DNA of 64,000 nucleotides from the NCBI RefSeq assembly GCF_004364315.1, contig NZ_SOBR01000001.1, forward strand, positions 372,001 through 436,000, given 5' to 3'. This stretch comes from Chromohalobacter marismortui (lineage in GTDB: Bacteria > Pseudomonadota > Gammaproteobacteria > Pseudomonadales > Halomonadaceae). This document shows positions 55,809 to 64,000 of this stretch, in pieces. Under the pieces are notes generated by a model. It saw nothing but the letters and a program-made list of their open reading frames with translations. It searched no databases and was not told the origin of the DNA. Each line of letters starts with the position of its first letter. Position 1 is the stretch's first letter. The position numbers and the translations under genes were made by a program.

Positions 55809-56354
55809 ATGAACAACCCCATCATCATTGGCAGTGCCATTGCCGTATTGGGCATTGCCGGCGGCGTTGCGGTCGGCGCGTATCAAGAGTTTGACAGTGG
55901 GCCCGCGTATGCGGATATCGTCGACGTCGCGCCCATCGTCGAACACCAGCAGGTACCGCGCGAGGTCTGTCGAGACGTGACCGTCACCAGGCGGCGCCCC
56001 GTGCAGGATGAGCACCAACTGGCCGGGTCGGCCATCGGTGGCCTGGTGGGTGGCGTGGTCGGTAATCAGTTCGGTGGGGGAAGCGGCAAGACGCTGGCCA
56101 CCGTGGCCGGTGCGCTCGGCGGTGTCTATGCCGGGAATAAAGTGCAGGAGCGTTTGCAGGATGGCGATACCTACACGACCACGCAGCGGCGCTGTGAGAC
56201 GGTGACCGACACGCGGAGTCGAACGGTGGGCTTCAAGGTTCGGTATCGGGTGGATGGTCAAGCGCAGGAAGCCAGGCTTGACGAAAGGCCTGTTGGCGAG
56301 CGTGTGCCGTTGAGCGATGGCAAGCCGCGCTGGGAGGAAGTGACGTCATCGTGA
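55809..56354 (+). CDS. Glycine-zipper 2TM (17-kDa antigen family) envelope protein
   Basis: This is a 181-residue protein. A hydrophobic N-terminal segment (IIIGSAIAVLGIAGGVAVGA) acts as an anchor or uncleaved signal; there is no lipobox Cys. The glycine-zipper region at 72-110 (AGSAIGGLVGGVVGNQFGGG through GVYAGN) is the hallmark of the Rickettsia 17-kDa antigen/YcfJ group. Two short Cys-containing segments flank it (REVCRDVTVT and QRRCETVTDT). The C-terminal part has SRTVGFKVRYRVDGQ. It is probably an envelope-stress or outer-membrane protein; no precise function is known. A GAGGCAAG ribosome-like site precedes 55809. Confidence 0.8.
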   Translation: MNNPIIIGSAIAVLGIAGGVAVGAYQEFDSGPAYADIVDVAPIVEHQQVPREVCRDVTVTRRRPVQDEHQLAGSAIGGLVGGVVGNQFGGGSGKTLATVAGALGGVYAGNKVQERLQDGDTYTTTQRRCETVTDTRSRTVGFKVRYRVDGQAQEARLDERPVGERVPLSDGKPRWEEVTSS

Positions 56355-56408
56355 GGCGTCCACGGCAGGCCCGATGAAGGTAGCCATGGGGATGCCGAGT
56401 GAGGCAAA

Positions 56409-56449
56409 ACGACGACGCCCCGGCATGGACCATGCCGGGGCGTCGTCGT
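56409..56449 (-). terminator. Terminator of the phosphofructokinase gene
   Basis: A perfect 19-bp stem (56409-56427 with 56431-56449, loop GAC) lies 14 nt after the pfp stop. On the minus strand it is followed by TTTTG. On the plus strand no T run follows, so it serves mainly the leftward gene. Confidence 0.85.
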
Positions 56450-56462
56450 GTGTGAGCGTGTT

Positions 56463-57722
56463 TCAGAGCTCGAAGGTGGGCAGCTTGCGTGGCACCTTGA
56501 CCTTGGCGAGCTTGGCCACCATGGGCAAACCGTTTTCGAACGGTGGGAAATCCTCGCCCTGAATCAGCGGTGACAGATAGCGACGTCCTGCCTCGGTGAT
56601 GCCGAAGCCATCCTCACGAATGTAATCGCGGGGCATGAACTTCTCCTTGTTGGCGACTTCGGCCAGCGGCGCCGCCTCGATACGCCATTCGTAAGGCGTT
56701 TCGCTGACGCGCTTGATGGTGGGCATCATGGCGTTCTTGCCTTCCAGGGCTAGCTCGACGGCCTTCTGGCCCACGGCATAGGCTTGCTCGACATCGGTTC
56801 TGGAAGCAAGGTGGCGCGCCGCACGCTGCAGATAGTCAGCGACTGCCCAATGGTATTTGTAGCCCAGGTCCTGTTTGATTATGCCCGCGAGCGTCGGCGC
56901 CACGCCCCCCAACTGACGGTGGCCGAAGGCGTCGGTGTTGCCGGCGTCGGCGAGGAAGGTGCCGTCTTCGTAATGGGCGCCCTCGGAGACCACGATGACG
57001 CAATAGCCGTATTGCTTGACGGCCTCGTCGACGCGCTGCATGACCTGGGCGCGCTGAAAGGGGAGCTCGGGGAAGATGACCAAGTGAGGAGGTTCGCCCT
57101 CGCCATTGCCCGCCAGAGCCCCGGCGGCGGCGATCCAGCCCGCATGGCGGCCCATCACTTCGAGCACGAATACCTTGGTGGAGGTGGCACACATGGAGGC
57201 GATGTCCAGCGCCGCTTCGCGGGTCGAGGTGGCGATGTACTTGGCCACGCTGCCGAAACCGGGAGAGTTGTCGGTGATCGGCAGGTCGTTGTCGACGGTC
57301 TTGGGCACGTGAATCGCGGTCAGCGGGTAGCCCAGCTTCTCGGAGAGCTGCGACACCTTGAGGCAGGTGTCGGCGCTGTCACCGCCGCCGTTGTAGAAGA
57401 AGTAACGGATGTCATGCGCCTTGAACACTTCGATGAGGCGCTCGTATTGCGTGCGGTGCGTCTCGATGTCCTTGAGCTTGTAGCGGCAGGAACCGAACGC
57501 GCCGCCAGGCGTATGGCGTAGTGCGGCAATCGTCTCGTCACTTTCCTGGGAAACGTCTATCAAATCCTCGGTCAGGGCACCGATGATGCCGTTGTGACCG
57601 GCGTAGACCTTGCCGATCTTGTCCGAATGGCGACGACAGGTCTCGATGACGCCGCAGGCGCTGGCGTTGATGACGGCGGTGACGCCACCGGACTGGGCGT
57701 AAAAGGCATTGTGCTGGGCCAT
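56463..57722 (-). CDS. pfp: PPi-dependent 6-phosphofructokinase
   Basis: This 419-residue enzyme phosphorylates fructose-6-phosphate. Substrate and cofactor motifs are YNGGGDSADT at 110-119 and PKTVDND at 140-146. Lys141 replaces the Gly of ATP-dependent enzymes (PGTIDND) and is diagnostic of pyrophosphate use. Also visible are VLEVMGRHAGWIAAAGAL and the C-terminal sugar-binding residues. The PPi enzyme is reversible, so it can run in glycolysis or gluconeogenesis. The gene stands alone and ends in a strong hairpin. The GGGDS in place of the more usual GGDDS is the one oddity. Confidence 0.92.
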   Translation of the reverse strand: MAQHNAFYAQSGGVTAVINASACGVIETCRRHSDKIGKVYAGHNGIIGALTEDLIDVSQESDETIAALRHTPGGAFGSCRYKLKDIETHRTQYERLIEVFKAHDIRYFFYNGGGDSADTCLKVSQLSEKLGYPLTAIHVPKTVDNDLPITDNSPGFGSVAKYIATSTREAALDIASMCATSTKVFVLEVMGRHAGWIAAAGALAGNGEGEPPHLVIFPELPFQRAQVMQRVDEAVKQYGYCVIVVSEGAHYEDGTFLADAGNTDAFGHRQLGGVAPTLAGIIKQDLGYKYHWAVADYLQRAARHLASRTDVEQAYAVGQKAVELALEGKNAMMPTIKRVSETPYEWRIEAAPLAEVANKEKFMPRDYIREDGFGITEAGRRYLSPLIQGEDFPPFENGLPMVAKLAKVKVPRKLPTFEL

Positions 57723-57864
57723 GGGACTTGTGGTGCTCCTGGGTCTGGGCGCATGAATGAGCGAATGATAGCCGACATCGACGGTCGATGCCTATGCCAC
57801 GGCGCTCGGCTGGTGGGCCACGCGGCGCCATGCTAGTCTCGCGGCATCATGGCAGGAGGCTCAG

Positions 57865-59235
57865 ATGCACGTCCATATTTTAGGAGTTTGCGGTACGTTC
57901 ATGGGCAGTTTGGCGCGCTTGGCCAAGGCACTTGGACATCAGGTCAGCGGCTCGGATGCCAATGTCTATCCGCCGATGAGCACGCAGCTCGAAGAAGCGG
58001 GCATCGCCTTGTGCGAGGGCTATGCCGCCGACAACTTGATACCGCGTCCCGACCTCGTGATCATCGGCAATGCCTTGTCGCGCGGCAATCCCGAGGTGGA
58101 GGCGGTACTCAACGCCAAGCTGCCTTATGTCTCAGGACCGCAGTGGCTGGCCGAGCATGTTCTGCCTGGGCGACACGTGGTGGCGGTGGCGGGCACCCAC
58201 GGCAAGACCACGACCGCCAGTTTGTTGACGTGGATCCTGGAAGCGGCCGGCCATGTGCCGGGTTTCTTGATCGGCGGGGTGCCGCGCAACCTGGGGGTAT
58301 CCTCGCGATTGGGAGAGGCCGGCGCCCCGTTCGTGGTCGAGGCCGATGAGTACGACACGGCTTTCTTCGACAAGCGTTCCAAGTTCGTCCACTACCGCCC
58401 GGATATCGCGGTGCTGGGTAATCTCGAGTTCGATCACGCGGACATTTTTCCCGACCTGGCCGCCATCGAGCGTCAGTTTCATCATCTGGTGCGTACCGTG
58501 CCCGGCCATGGCCGGTTGATCGTGGCGGATGGCGAACCGGCACTCGAGCGGGTGCTGACGCAAGGCTGCTGGAGTCCTGTCGTGCGCTTCGGCGATACCG
58601 ATGATGCGCACTGGCAGTGGCGGCTGGAAAGTGCCGACGGCCGCCGCTTCGCGGTGCGGCATGGCGAGCGCGTCGTGCACGTCGACTGGTCGCTGAGCGG
58701 GCGTCACAACGTCGCCAACGCGGTGGCGGCTTTGGCCGCGGCCTCGGCCTGCGGTGTCCCCCTCGAGGCAGGGGTGGCGGCGCTGGCAGGCTTCGAATCG
58801 CCGCGCCGACGCCAGGAGGTGCGGGGCGAGGTCGGCGGTATTCAGGTCATCGACGATTTCGCCCATCATCCCACGGCCATCGCCGCCACGCTCGAGGGGC
58901 TGGCAGCGGCGACTGACGCGGGGCGGCTGCTGGCGGTGATCGAGCCGCGTTCCAATACCATGCGTCTGGGCCGCATGCGCGAGCGCCTGCCGGCAAGCGT
59001 GGCGGCGGCGGATCGCGTCTGGTGGTATCGGCCAGCGGAGGTCGAATGGTCGCTGGAGGCGCTTGCGGTGGCCTGTCCAGTGCCCGCGACGGTGAGCGAT
59101 GATATGTCGGTCCTGGTCGAGGCCATCGTGGCCGAGGCGCGTCCGGGAGACCGGATCGTGGTGATGTCGAACGGGGCGTTCGGCGGTATTCATGAAAAGT
59201 TGCTGGCGGCACTGGAGGCCCGGCATGGCGGATGA
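57865..59235 (+). CDS. mpl: UDP-N-acetylmuramate:murein tripeptide ligase Mpl
   Basis: This 456-residue Mur ligase relative joins recycled L-Ala-gamma-D-Glu-meso-DAP to UDP-MurNAc, feeding peptidoglycan recycling. The N-terminus [20 protein letters not shown] is Mpl-specific. The ATP loop is [13 protein letters not shown] at 109-121. Later motifs are [24 protein letters not shown] and [17 protein letters not shown] lies 7 nt before the ATG at 57865. It overlaps ubiX by 11 nt and probably forms an operon with it and the LysE-type gene. Confidence 0.95.
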   Translation: MHVHILGVCGTFMGSLARLAKALGHQVSGSDANVYPPMSTQLEEAGIALCEGYAADNLIPRPDLVIIGNALSRGNPEVEAVLNAKLPYVSGPQWLAEHVLPGRHVVAVAGTHGKTTTASLLTWILEAAGHVPGFLIGGVPRNLGVSSRLGEAGAPFVVEADEYDTAFFDKRSKFVHYRPDIAVLGNLEFDHADIFPDLAAIERQFHHLVRTVPGHGRLIVADGEPALERVLTQGCWSPVVRFGDTDDAHWQWRLESADGRRFAVRHGERVVHVDWSLSGRHNVANAVAALAAASACGVPLEAGVAALAGFESPRRRQEVRGEVGGIQVIDDFAHHPTAIAATLEGLAAATDAGRLLAVIEPRSNTMRLGRMRERLPASVAAADRVWWYRPAEVEWSLEALAVACPVPATVSDDMSVLVEAIVAEARPGDRIVVMSNGAFGGIHEKLLAALEARHGG

Positions 59236-59851
59236 TGCAATGTTCGAAGCGCCTGTCACCGTGGCGTTGACGGGGGCGTCCGGGGCGCAGTACGGGCTGC
59301 GCCTCATCGACTGTCTGGTGGCGGCGCGGCATCAGGTGCTGGTGCTGATCTCCAAGGCCGCGCACATGGTCATCGCCACCGAGACCGACGTGAGTTTGCC
59401 GTCGAACCCCGAGCGTTTGAGCGAGGCGCTGCAGGAGCGAAGCGGTGCTGCGCCGGGTCAGATTCGCTGCTTCGGCCGCGAAGACTGGATGGCGCCCGTC
59501 GCCTCTGGCTCCGGTGCGCCCAGTGCCATGGTGATCTGCCCGTGTTCGACGGGGACGCTGTCGGCGGTCGCCACCGGTGCGAGCAACAACCTGATCGAGC
59601 GTGCCGCAGACGTGGCACTCAAGGAACGGCGTCAGCTCATTCTCGTGCCGCGCGAGACGCCGTTTGCAGCGATTCATCTCGAGCACATGCTGGCGCTGAC
59701 CCGGATGGGCGCGGTGGTGCTTCCTGCCGCACCGGGGTTTTACCACCGTCCGCAGACACTCGACGACATGATCGATTTCATCGTGGCACGCATCCTTAAT
59801 CAACTGGGCATCGCGCATACCTTGATGCCGCGCTGGGGAGAGGCGAGATGA
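59225..59851 (+). CDS. ubiX: Flavin prenyltransferase UbiX
   Basis: This 208-residue enzyme prenylates FMN to make the cofactor of UbiD, the decarboxylase in ubiquinone synthesis. It has the flavoprotein start [20 protein letters not shown], the mid-motif [20 protein letters not shown] then [14 protein letters not shown], and the C-terminal PETPF-type segment [15 protein letters not shown]. The ATG at 59225 lies inside the end of mpl (11-nt overlap); an alternative ATG at 59240 would follow the mpl stop. Coupling to mpl is likely either way. Confidence 0.93.
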   Translation: MADDAMFEAPVTVALTGASGAQYGLRLIDCLVAARHQVLVLISKAAHMVIATETDVSLPSNPERLSEALQERSGAAPGQIRCFGREDWMAPVASGSGAPSAMVICPCSTGTLSAVATGASNNLIERAADVALKERRQLILVPRETPFAAIHLEHMLALTRMGAVVLPAAPGFYHRPQTLDDMIDFIVARILNQLGIAHTLMPRWGEAR

Positions 59852-60471
59852 TCAACCTGTCGGTGTTGTCGGTCTTCGTACCGACATTTTTCATGGTCTC
59901 GTTGACGCCGGGCATGTGCATGACGCTTTCCATGACGCTGGGCATGACGATAGGCGTGCGTCGTGCCTTGTGGATGATGCTCGGCGAGTTGGTGGGCGTG
60001 GGGTTGGTGGCGGTCTCGGCGGTGATCGGCGTGGCCACGCTGATGCTGCGCTATCCCGAGATGTTTGCGGCCTTCAAGTGGCTCGGGGGCGCCTACCTGA
60101 TCTATCTCGGGGTGATGATGTGGCGCTCCAAGGGGCGCATGGCGATTCCCGACGCCAGCGATGCCATGCCCAGCGTGACGCCGCTGCAATTGATCCTGCA
60201 GGGGTTCGTCACGGCCGTTGCCAATCCCAAGGGGTGGGCGTTCTTCATCGCACTGCTGCCGCCCTTCCTGGATGCTGGTCGGCCGATGGCACCGCAACTG
60301 GTCGTGCTGGTGGGCGTCATTCTCACCCTGGAACTGACCTGCTTGTTGATCTATGCCGGCGGCGGGCGCACCGCGAGCCGCTTTCTGCGCCGCGATGGCA
60401 ATGTGCGCTTGCTGAATCGGGTGGCGGGTAGCCTGATGATGGGCGTCGGCGTCTGGTTGGCGTTGGGCTGA
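59848..60471 (+). CDS. LysE/RhtB-family amino-acid exporter
   Basis: This 207-residue inner-membrane protein has five to six membrane segments. The N-terminal motif [20 protein letters not shown] (P-G followed by repeated GM), [19 protein letters not shown], and [20 protein letters not shown] are typical of LysE/RhtB exporters. Such proteins export amino acids or homoserine lactones; the substrate here is unknown. The ATG overlaps the ubiX stop by 4 nt. It ends 24 nt before the convergent DedA-PAP2 gene. Confidence 0.88.
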   Translation: MINLSVLSVFVPTFFMVSLTPGMCMTLSMTLGMTIGVRRALWMMLGELVGVGLVAVSAVIGVATLMLRYPEMFAAFKWLGGAYLIYLGVMMWRSKGRMAIPDASDAMPSVTPLQLILQGFVTAVANPKGWAFFIALLPPFLDAGRPMAPQLVVLVGVILTLELTCLLIYAGGGRTASRFLRRDGNVRLLNRVAGSLMMGVGVWLALG

Positions 60472-60494
60472 GGCGGCCCACGTCAGCCAAGCAG

Positions 60495-61904
60495 TCAGAT
60501 GTGGGGCAGCCACATGATACGCGTTGTCAGTAGTGCCAGAGAGGCGAGTGCCAGTCGTCCCCATGGGCAGGGGGCGAGAGGGCGATGCTCGAAGCGTTGG
60601 TAACTGAGCCGTGTGATGGCGCACACGACCAAGCCGAGCAGCGCGCCGCCGATCAGGTCGCTCGCCCAATGCACGCCCAGAACGAGGCGTGACAAGGCCA
60701 TCGGAAGGCACACCAGCGTCGCCCCCCAGTAGACCCACATCCGCCGCTTCGCAGGCAGTGCTTCGGCGACGAACGCCGCCGCCAGGCCGATCAGCACGAC
60801 GCTCGTCGAGGTGTGGGCGCTGGGGTAAGAAAATGACCCCGCGAGGTAGTCGGGCGTCTCGGGACGTGGGCGGGCGGCCAGATACTTGAAGAGCGTGTTC
60901 GCGATCCCGATGCCGGCCAGCGCTGCGCTGATATGTAGAAAGGCCGCGATATGCCGCGAAACCAAGAGCCATAGCAGCCATGGCAGACTTAGCGCGATGA
61001 TCCCCAGAGCGTCCCCGCTCAGGGCCATGAGCGCGCTGAGTTCTTCTAGCCAGGTGCCGGCCAGAGGTGCCAGTAATGCCTGAAGTTGTCGGTCCATCGG
61101 CAACGAAGGCGCAGGATGCTCGAGCACCCAGAGCGTCCAACCGCATAGGGCGACCAGGCTGACCACGAGAAGGGCGAGGGAGGCCAGCGGTATTTCGTGG
61201 CGTGGATGGGCGCCGCTTAGCGCGAGCCATAGGCGTCGGCGGCGTGGCGTCGTACGCGACAGTCGGGCCAGGCGCATGTACATCCAGCCGCCGCGGCCGA
61301 GTTGATGACGCAACCAGGAAAAACCCACTCCCAGGATGATCAGCAGTAGTCCTAGTGCCATCAGCCACCGTTCGCTGCTTGGCGGCAAGGCAAGCAGTCT
61401 GTCCCAGGAGCGACCGAGCAGATAGCCGGGCAGCAGGTAGGCGGGAGCCCAGAGCAGGGCGGAGGCAATATTGACGATGGCGAAGCGCCATGCCGACATG
61501 TGCAGCATGCCGGCCACCAGCGGCACGATGGGGCGTACTGGACCGACGAAGCGTCCGATGACAATGGAAAAGTCACCATAACGCTTGAAGAAGGTAATGC
61601 CCCGCGCCAACCATTCCGGATGTCTCGAGAACGGCCATAGGCGCGGCACGCGCTCGCGTTGTCCGCGTCCCAGCCAGAAGCTCAGACCATCGCCGAGGAT
61701 GGCGCCCACGCAGGCAGCTGCCAATAACAATGGCAGAGACATATGCTGATGCCCGGCCAGTGACGCGGCGGCCGTCAGCAGCACGACGCCGGGCACCAGC
61801 AGGCCAACCAAGGCGAGCGACTCGCATAGTGCTATGAGTAGCACGATCAAGATGAGTAGCATCGGCGAAGGTGCGAGTTGGTAGAGCCATTCAGTCACGT
61901 TCAA
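60495..61904 (-). CDS. DedA-PAP2 fusion membrane protein
   Basis: This 469-residue polytopic protein has two parts. Residues about 1-200 are a DedA/SNARE-associated domain (AALCESLALVGLLVPGVVLL-like entry, FFKRYGDFSIVIGRFVGPVR, VPLVAGMLHM). Residues about 270-460 are a PAP2 phosphatase: ARPRP at 344-348, PSAH at 361-364 (usually PSGH), and SRLVLGVHWASD at 405-416 with His412 and Asp416. DedA proteins flip undecaprenyl phosphate or phospholipids; PAP2 enzymes dephosphorylate lipid diphosphates. Together they could recycle a lipid carrier, which is inferred. Its ATG overlaps the upstream gene by 4 nt. It is the last of a three-gene leftward operon. Confidence 0.9.
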   Translation of the reverse strand: MNVTEWLYQLAPSPMLLILIVLLIALCESLALVGLLVPGVVLLTAAASLAGHQHMSLPLLLAAACVGAILGDGLSFWLGRGQRERVPRLWPFSRHPEWLARGITFFKRYGDFSIVIGRFVGPVRPIVPLVAGMLHMSAWRFAIVNIASALLWAPAYLLPGYLLGRSWDRLLALPPSSERWLMALGLLLIILGVGFSWLRHQLGRGGWMYMRLARLSRTTPRRRRLWLALSGAHPRHEIPLASLALLVVSLVALCGWTLWVLEHPAPSLPMDRQLQALLAPLAGTWLEELSALMALSGDALGIIALSLPWLLWLLVSRHIAAFLHISAALAGIGIANTLFKYLAARPRPETPDYLAGSFSYPSAHTSTSVVLIGLAAAFVAEALPAKRRMWVYWGATLVCLPMALSRLVLGVHWASDLIGGALLGLVVCAITRLSYQRFEHRPLAPCPWGRLALASLALLTTRIMWLPHI

Positions 61905-62836
61905 GTTTCCGGTTCCAGCAAGTTGAATCCGCGGCTTATCAGTCGTTGCTCGAACCGTTCGGCGCTCTCGTCATCCGCCAGGCGGCAGATGCGGGCCTGG
62001 GCCTTGATGGTGCCGAACTCGGGGAGTGGGGTCTCCGCGAGGGCATGCGTCACGCGTTCGCGGACGATGAGCGCCCCGGCCTCTCCCGCGTCGGCAAGCA
62101 ACAGCCAGAAGACGCTATGGCTGTGCCGGCCCAGGGCATCGCCAAGACGGGAGTTGCGTTGTACCACCTGACAGAAAGTCGTCAAGAGCGTGTCTTGCGC
62201 CGTTTGGCCGAACTGCTCGTTGGCCATGTCGAGTTGCGGTATATGCATGACCAGCACGCTAAGCGATTGGTTCAACGCGCGGGCGCGGGCGACCTCGGCG
62301 ATCAGTCGTTCGCTGAGGGCGTCGCGCGCGAGTATACCGCTTTGCGTATCGAGCTGGTCAGTGGTCTTGAGCAGGCGGGTTTGCTGCATGTACCAACCCA
62401 GGGGCAGCATCGAGAGAATGACCAGCATGAAGTATTGCATGCCGCCTGCGGGCGTCGATAGCACGGGGTTGATCAGGAGTAGCCACATGGGCGCAAGCAA
62501 CACATTGAGGAATAGTGCGGCGCCAGACGGCAAGAGCAGCGTAGCGAGTATCGGGGGGACGCCCATCCAAAGTGCGCCGGACGTTGCCAGATAAGGCGCT
62601 TCCACGGCGATCGCCAGGTAGCCGCTGATCAGTACTAGATAGGCGGGCAGTCGACGCGCATCAGTATTTTCCGCCATCAAAGCGGCGATAGACACCATGA
62701 GGGTCAAGAGGCTGATCGGCAGGATGCGTGGGTAATGGCCCATCAGGTAGTGCCAGGTGGCGAGGCTGGCAAGCACGAGCGCGCCGCAGGTATAGGCAAT
62801 GGCGTGCAAGCGTGACGACGCGAGGCGCTCAGGCAT
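61901..62836 (-). CDS. Membrane protein with degenerate GGDEF-like domain (second gene of operon)
   Basis: This is a 311-residue protein. Residues 1-155 contain about five to six membrane segments (AIAYTCGALVLASLATWHYL, LPISLLTLMVSIAALMAE, YFMLVILSMLPLGWYM). From about 160 a cytoplasmic domain follows the GGDEF diguanylate-cyclase outline: TQSGILARDALSERLIAEVA, SLSVLVMHIPQLDMANEQFG, then GRHSHSVFWLLL at 236-247 where GGDEF should be. The active-site residues are missing, so it cannot be an ordinary cyclase; it may sense a ligand or partner. The ATG at 62836 overlaps the upstream gene by 8 nt, and its stop overlaps the DedA-PAP2 ATG by 4 nt. Confidence 0.75.
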   Translation of the reverse strand: MPERLASSRLHAIAYTCGALVLASLATWHYLMGHYPRILPISLLTLMVSIAALMAENTDARRLPAYLVLISGYLAIAVEAPYLATSGALWMGVPPILATLLLPSGAALFLNVLLAPMWLLLINPVLSTPAGGMQYFMLVILSMLPLGWYMQQTRLLKTTDQLDTQSGILARDALSERLIAEVARARALNQSLSVLVMHIPQLDMANEQFGQTAQDTLLTTFCQVVQRNSRLGDALGRHSHSVFWLLLADAGEAGALIVRERVTHALAETPLPEFGTIKAQARICRLADDESAERFEQRLISRGFNLLEPET

Positions 62837-63698
62837 GGTCGGTTGCCTCGTGACGAAAATGCAGGCCGCTGGCTTGCAGCGAGAGCTCGTTGCCCAGCGT
62901 GATGGGGTTGAGGTTGGGCGTGACGGGGGCGATGCGGATGCGGCAGTGTGCCTGAAGCTCCGCCGCGATCGCCTCTCGGCGTGCAGCAGCGCGTTGCTCG
63001 TCCCTTGAAATCAACAGGACCGCGAAGGTCTTGGCGTCCACGCGGTAACATCCTTCGAAGGCGTGGGTAAGCGCGATCAGCCGCTCTCTGAGGCGTCTTC
63101 GTACCTTGTGACCACGTTGATACGGACGCACCATGAGCAGCTCAGCATGGATGTTCTCGCGCTGAACGCGCGCCCATTCGACGCTCAGGTCCTGGCGAAG
63201 ACGTCCGAGCGACCAGAGCGGATCCTCCGGGGTGAGGCGCTGACGACGCTCCAGCTCGTGGCGTAGCCGGCCGTGCTCGATGGCCTTGGCAAATCCCAAT
63301 GCCATGAGGGCGGCCAGCAATGCGCCACTCAGGGCGGTTTGAGCTGCACCCAGGTGGCCTTGCATCAGCCACCAGCCGAGGGTGGCGGCCATCAGGAGTG
63401 TGTAGCGCATGGACCGGGGTTGCGGGGCGAGCAGCAAGATCGGCCATAGCCAGATGCTGATGGCGTGCGTCATGGGGGCACGCCACAGCAGTACCAGCAA
63501 CACCAGGGCGAAAAACGGTACCGTCAATGCCCAGGCACGGCGTGAAAAAGGGTGCCAGGCAAGCAGCGTCAACACGAGAGTGGCAACGATGAGTAAGCCT
63601 TGGGTGATGATGTCTTTCTCCTGCCAGGCGATGATGGCGACCAAGGCCGCACCCAGCAGGAAAAGCCCGCTCAGTGGTGTTTTGTATTTGCTCTGCAT
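62829..63698 (-). CDS. Membrane protein with divergent GGDEF-like domain (first gene of operon)
   Basis: This is a 289-residue protein. Residues about 1-140 contain five to six membrane segments, then a basic linker (AKAIEHGRLRHELERRQRLT) leads to a cytoplasmic domain laid out like GGDEF: EDPLWSLGRLRQDLSVEWAR, AELLMVRPYQRG, then YRVDAKTFAVLL at 218-229 in the GGDEF position. Neither the metal-binding nor the substrate residues are kept. Start is the ATG at 63698; an in-frame TTG at 63725 is possible. It leads the three-gene operon and faces proA across a 126-nt divergent gap. Confidence 0.7.
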   Translation of the reverse strand: MQSKYKTPLSGLFLLGAALVAIIAWQEKDIITQGLLIVATLVLTLLAWHPFSRRAWALTVPFFALVLLVLLWRAPMTHAISIWLWPILLLAPQPRSMRYTLLMAATLGWWLMQGHLGAAQTALSGALLAALMALGFAKAIEHGRLRHELERRQRLTPEDPLWSLGRLRQDLSVEWARVQRENIHAELLMVRPYQRGHKVRRRLRERLIALTHAFEGCYRVDAKTFAVLLISRDEQRAAARREAIAAELQAHCRIRIAPVTPNLNPITLGNELSLQASGLHFRHEATDHA

Positions 63699-63824
63699 GG
63701 TGCCGTATAGTGATTCCTTTCCCAACGGTGACGGCAGTATAGTCGTTGTACCTTAGTCGCAATGCTTCGGAAAGCACTGCTTATCATGTGCTTCCCGGCG
63801 GATACCCAGGAGAAGATGATCCGC

Positions 63825-64000
63825 ATGGCTCTTGAAACTTCCGAGTCCGAGATCGCCGATGTCGATGCTTATATGCAGGCGATGGGTGAACGAGCGCGTG
63901 GTGCCTCACGTGTGTTGGCTCGCGCCACGACCGCGCAGAAAAACCGTGCGTTACTCGCCATGGCGAGCGCCCTGGACGCGTCGCGCGATGCCTTGCAAAT
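63825..64000 (+). CDS. proA: Gamma-glutamyl phosphate reductase ProA, N-terminal part (cut by window edge)
   Basis: The frame from the ATG at 63825 runs open to the window end: [20 protein letters not shown], then [20 protein letters not shown] and [14 protein letters not shown]. This matches the N-terminus of ProA, which reduces gamma-glutamyl phosphate in proline synthesis, an osmoadaptation pathway. AGGAGA lies about 12 nt upstream; an in-frame ATG at 63816 is closer to it and cannot be ruled out. The catalytic Cys region is outside the window. Confidence 0.85.
   Translation, partial: MALETSESEIADVDAYMQAMGERARGASRVLARATTAQKNRALLAMASALDASRDALQ

Overview
The window is GC-rich gammaproteobacterial chromosome, most likely from a moderately halophilic Halomonadaceae member such as Chromohalobacter or Halomonas. 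The clues are a complete betIBA choline-to-betaine operon with a choline-binding protein, an acidic tail on ribosomal protein L25, and housekeeping order typical of the Pseudomonas/halomonad branch: lolB-ispE-tRNA-Gln-prs-rplY-pth-ychF and hemA-prfA-prmC. The species assignment is an inference. No prophage, transposase gene, CRISPR array or rRNA was seen.

Layout. 1-5500: the 5' end of an SOS-type radical SAM gene beside a LexA box, a small winged-helix gene, btuB behind a cobalamin riboswitch, a motA-motB stator pair and a glycerophosphodiesterase. 5800-7600: an unassigned gene and a quinone oxidoreductase. 7620-21330: a complete myo-inositol island. Leftward genes encode an ABC importer, a Gfo/Idh/MocA oxidoreductase, IolC fused to an aldolase domain, IolD, IolE and IolA. 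Rightward genes are iolR, iolG and iolB. The divergent control region carries two GGAA-N6-TTCC operators. 21570-31610: fadE and an mdtABC-type RND efflux operon. 31870-36970: betIBA and a divergent choline-binding protein gene. 37060-43500: tRNA-Met, three tRNA-Asn, exported-type ligase ligB, prc, a 271-bp inverted-repeat element, apeB and a second identical tRNA-Met in inverted orientation. 43590-50610: ychF, pth, rplY, prs, tRNA-Gln, ispE, lolB and a TPR lipoprotein. 50865-55560: hemA, prfA, prmC, lrp, moeB. 55800-64000: a glycine-zipper protein, PPi-type phosphofructokinase, mpl-ubiX-lysE-like genes, an operon of two membrane proteins with degenerate GGDEF-like domains plus a DedA-PAP2 fusion, and the start of proA.

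How the genes work together. The inositol island encodes uptake and every catabolic step to acetyl-CoA and a C3 unit, with its own repressor. The bet genes make the osmoprotectant glycine betaine from choline. The housekeeping blocks cover translation termination (prfA, prmC), tRNA recycling (pth), PRPP and isoprenoid synthesis, lipoprotein sorting and peptidoglycan recycling.

The best candidates for new biology are the operon pairing two degenerate GGDEF-like membrane proteins with a DedA-PAP2 fusion, the LexA-controlled radical SAM gene, the 271-bp TIR element, and exported-type LigB behind an operator-like palindrome.
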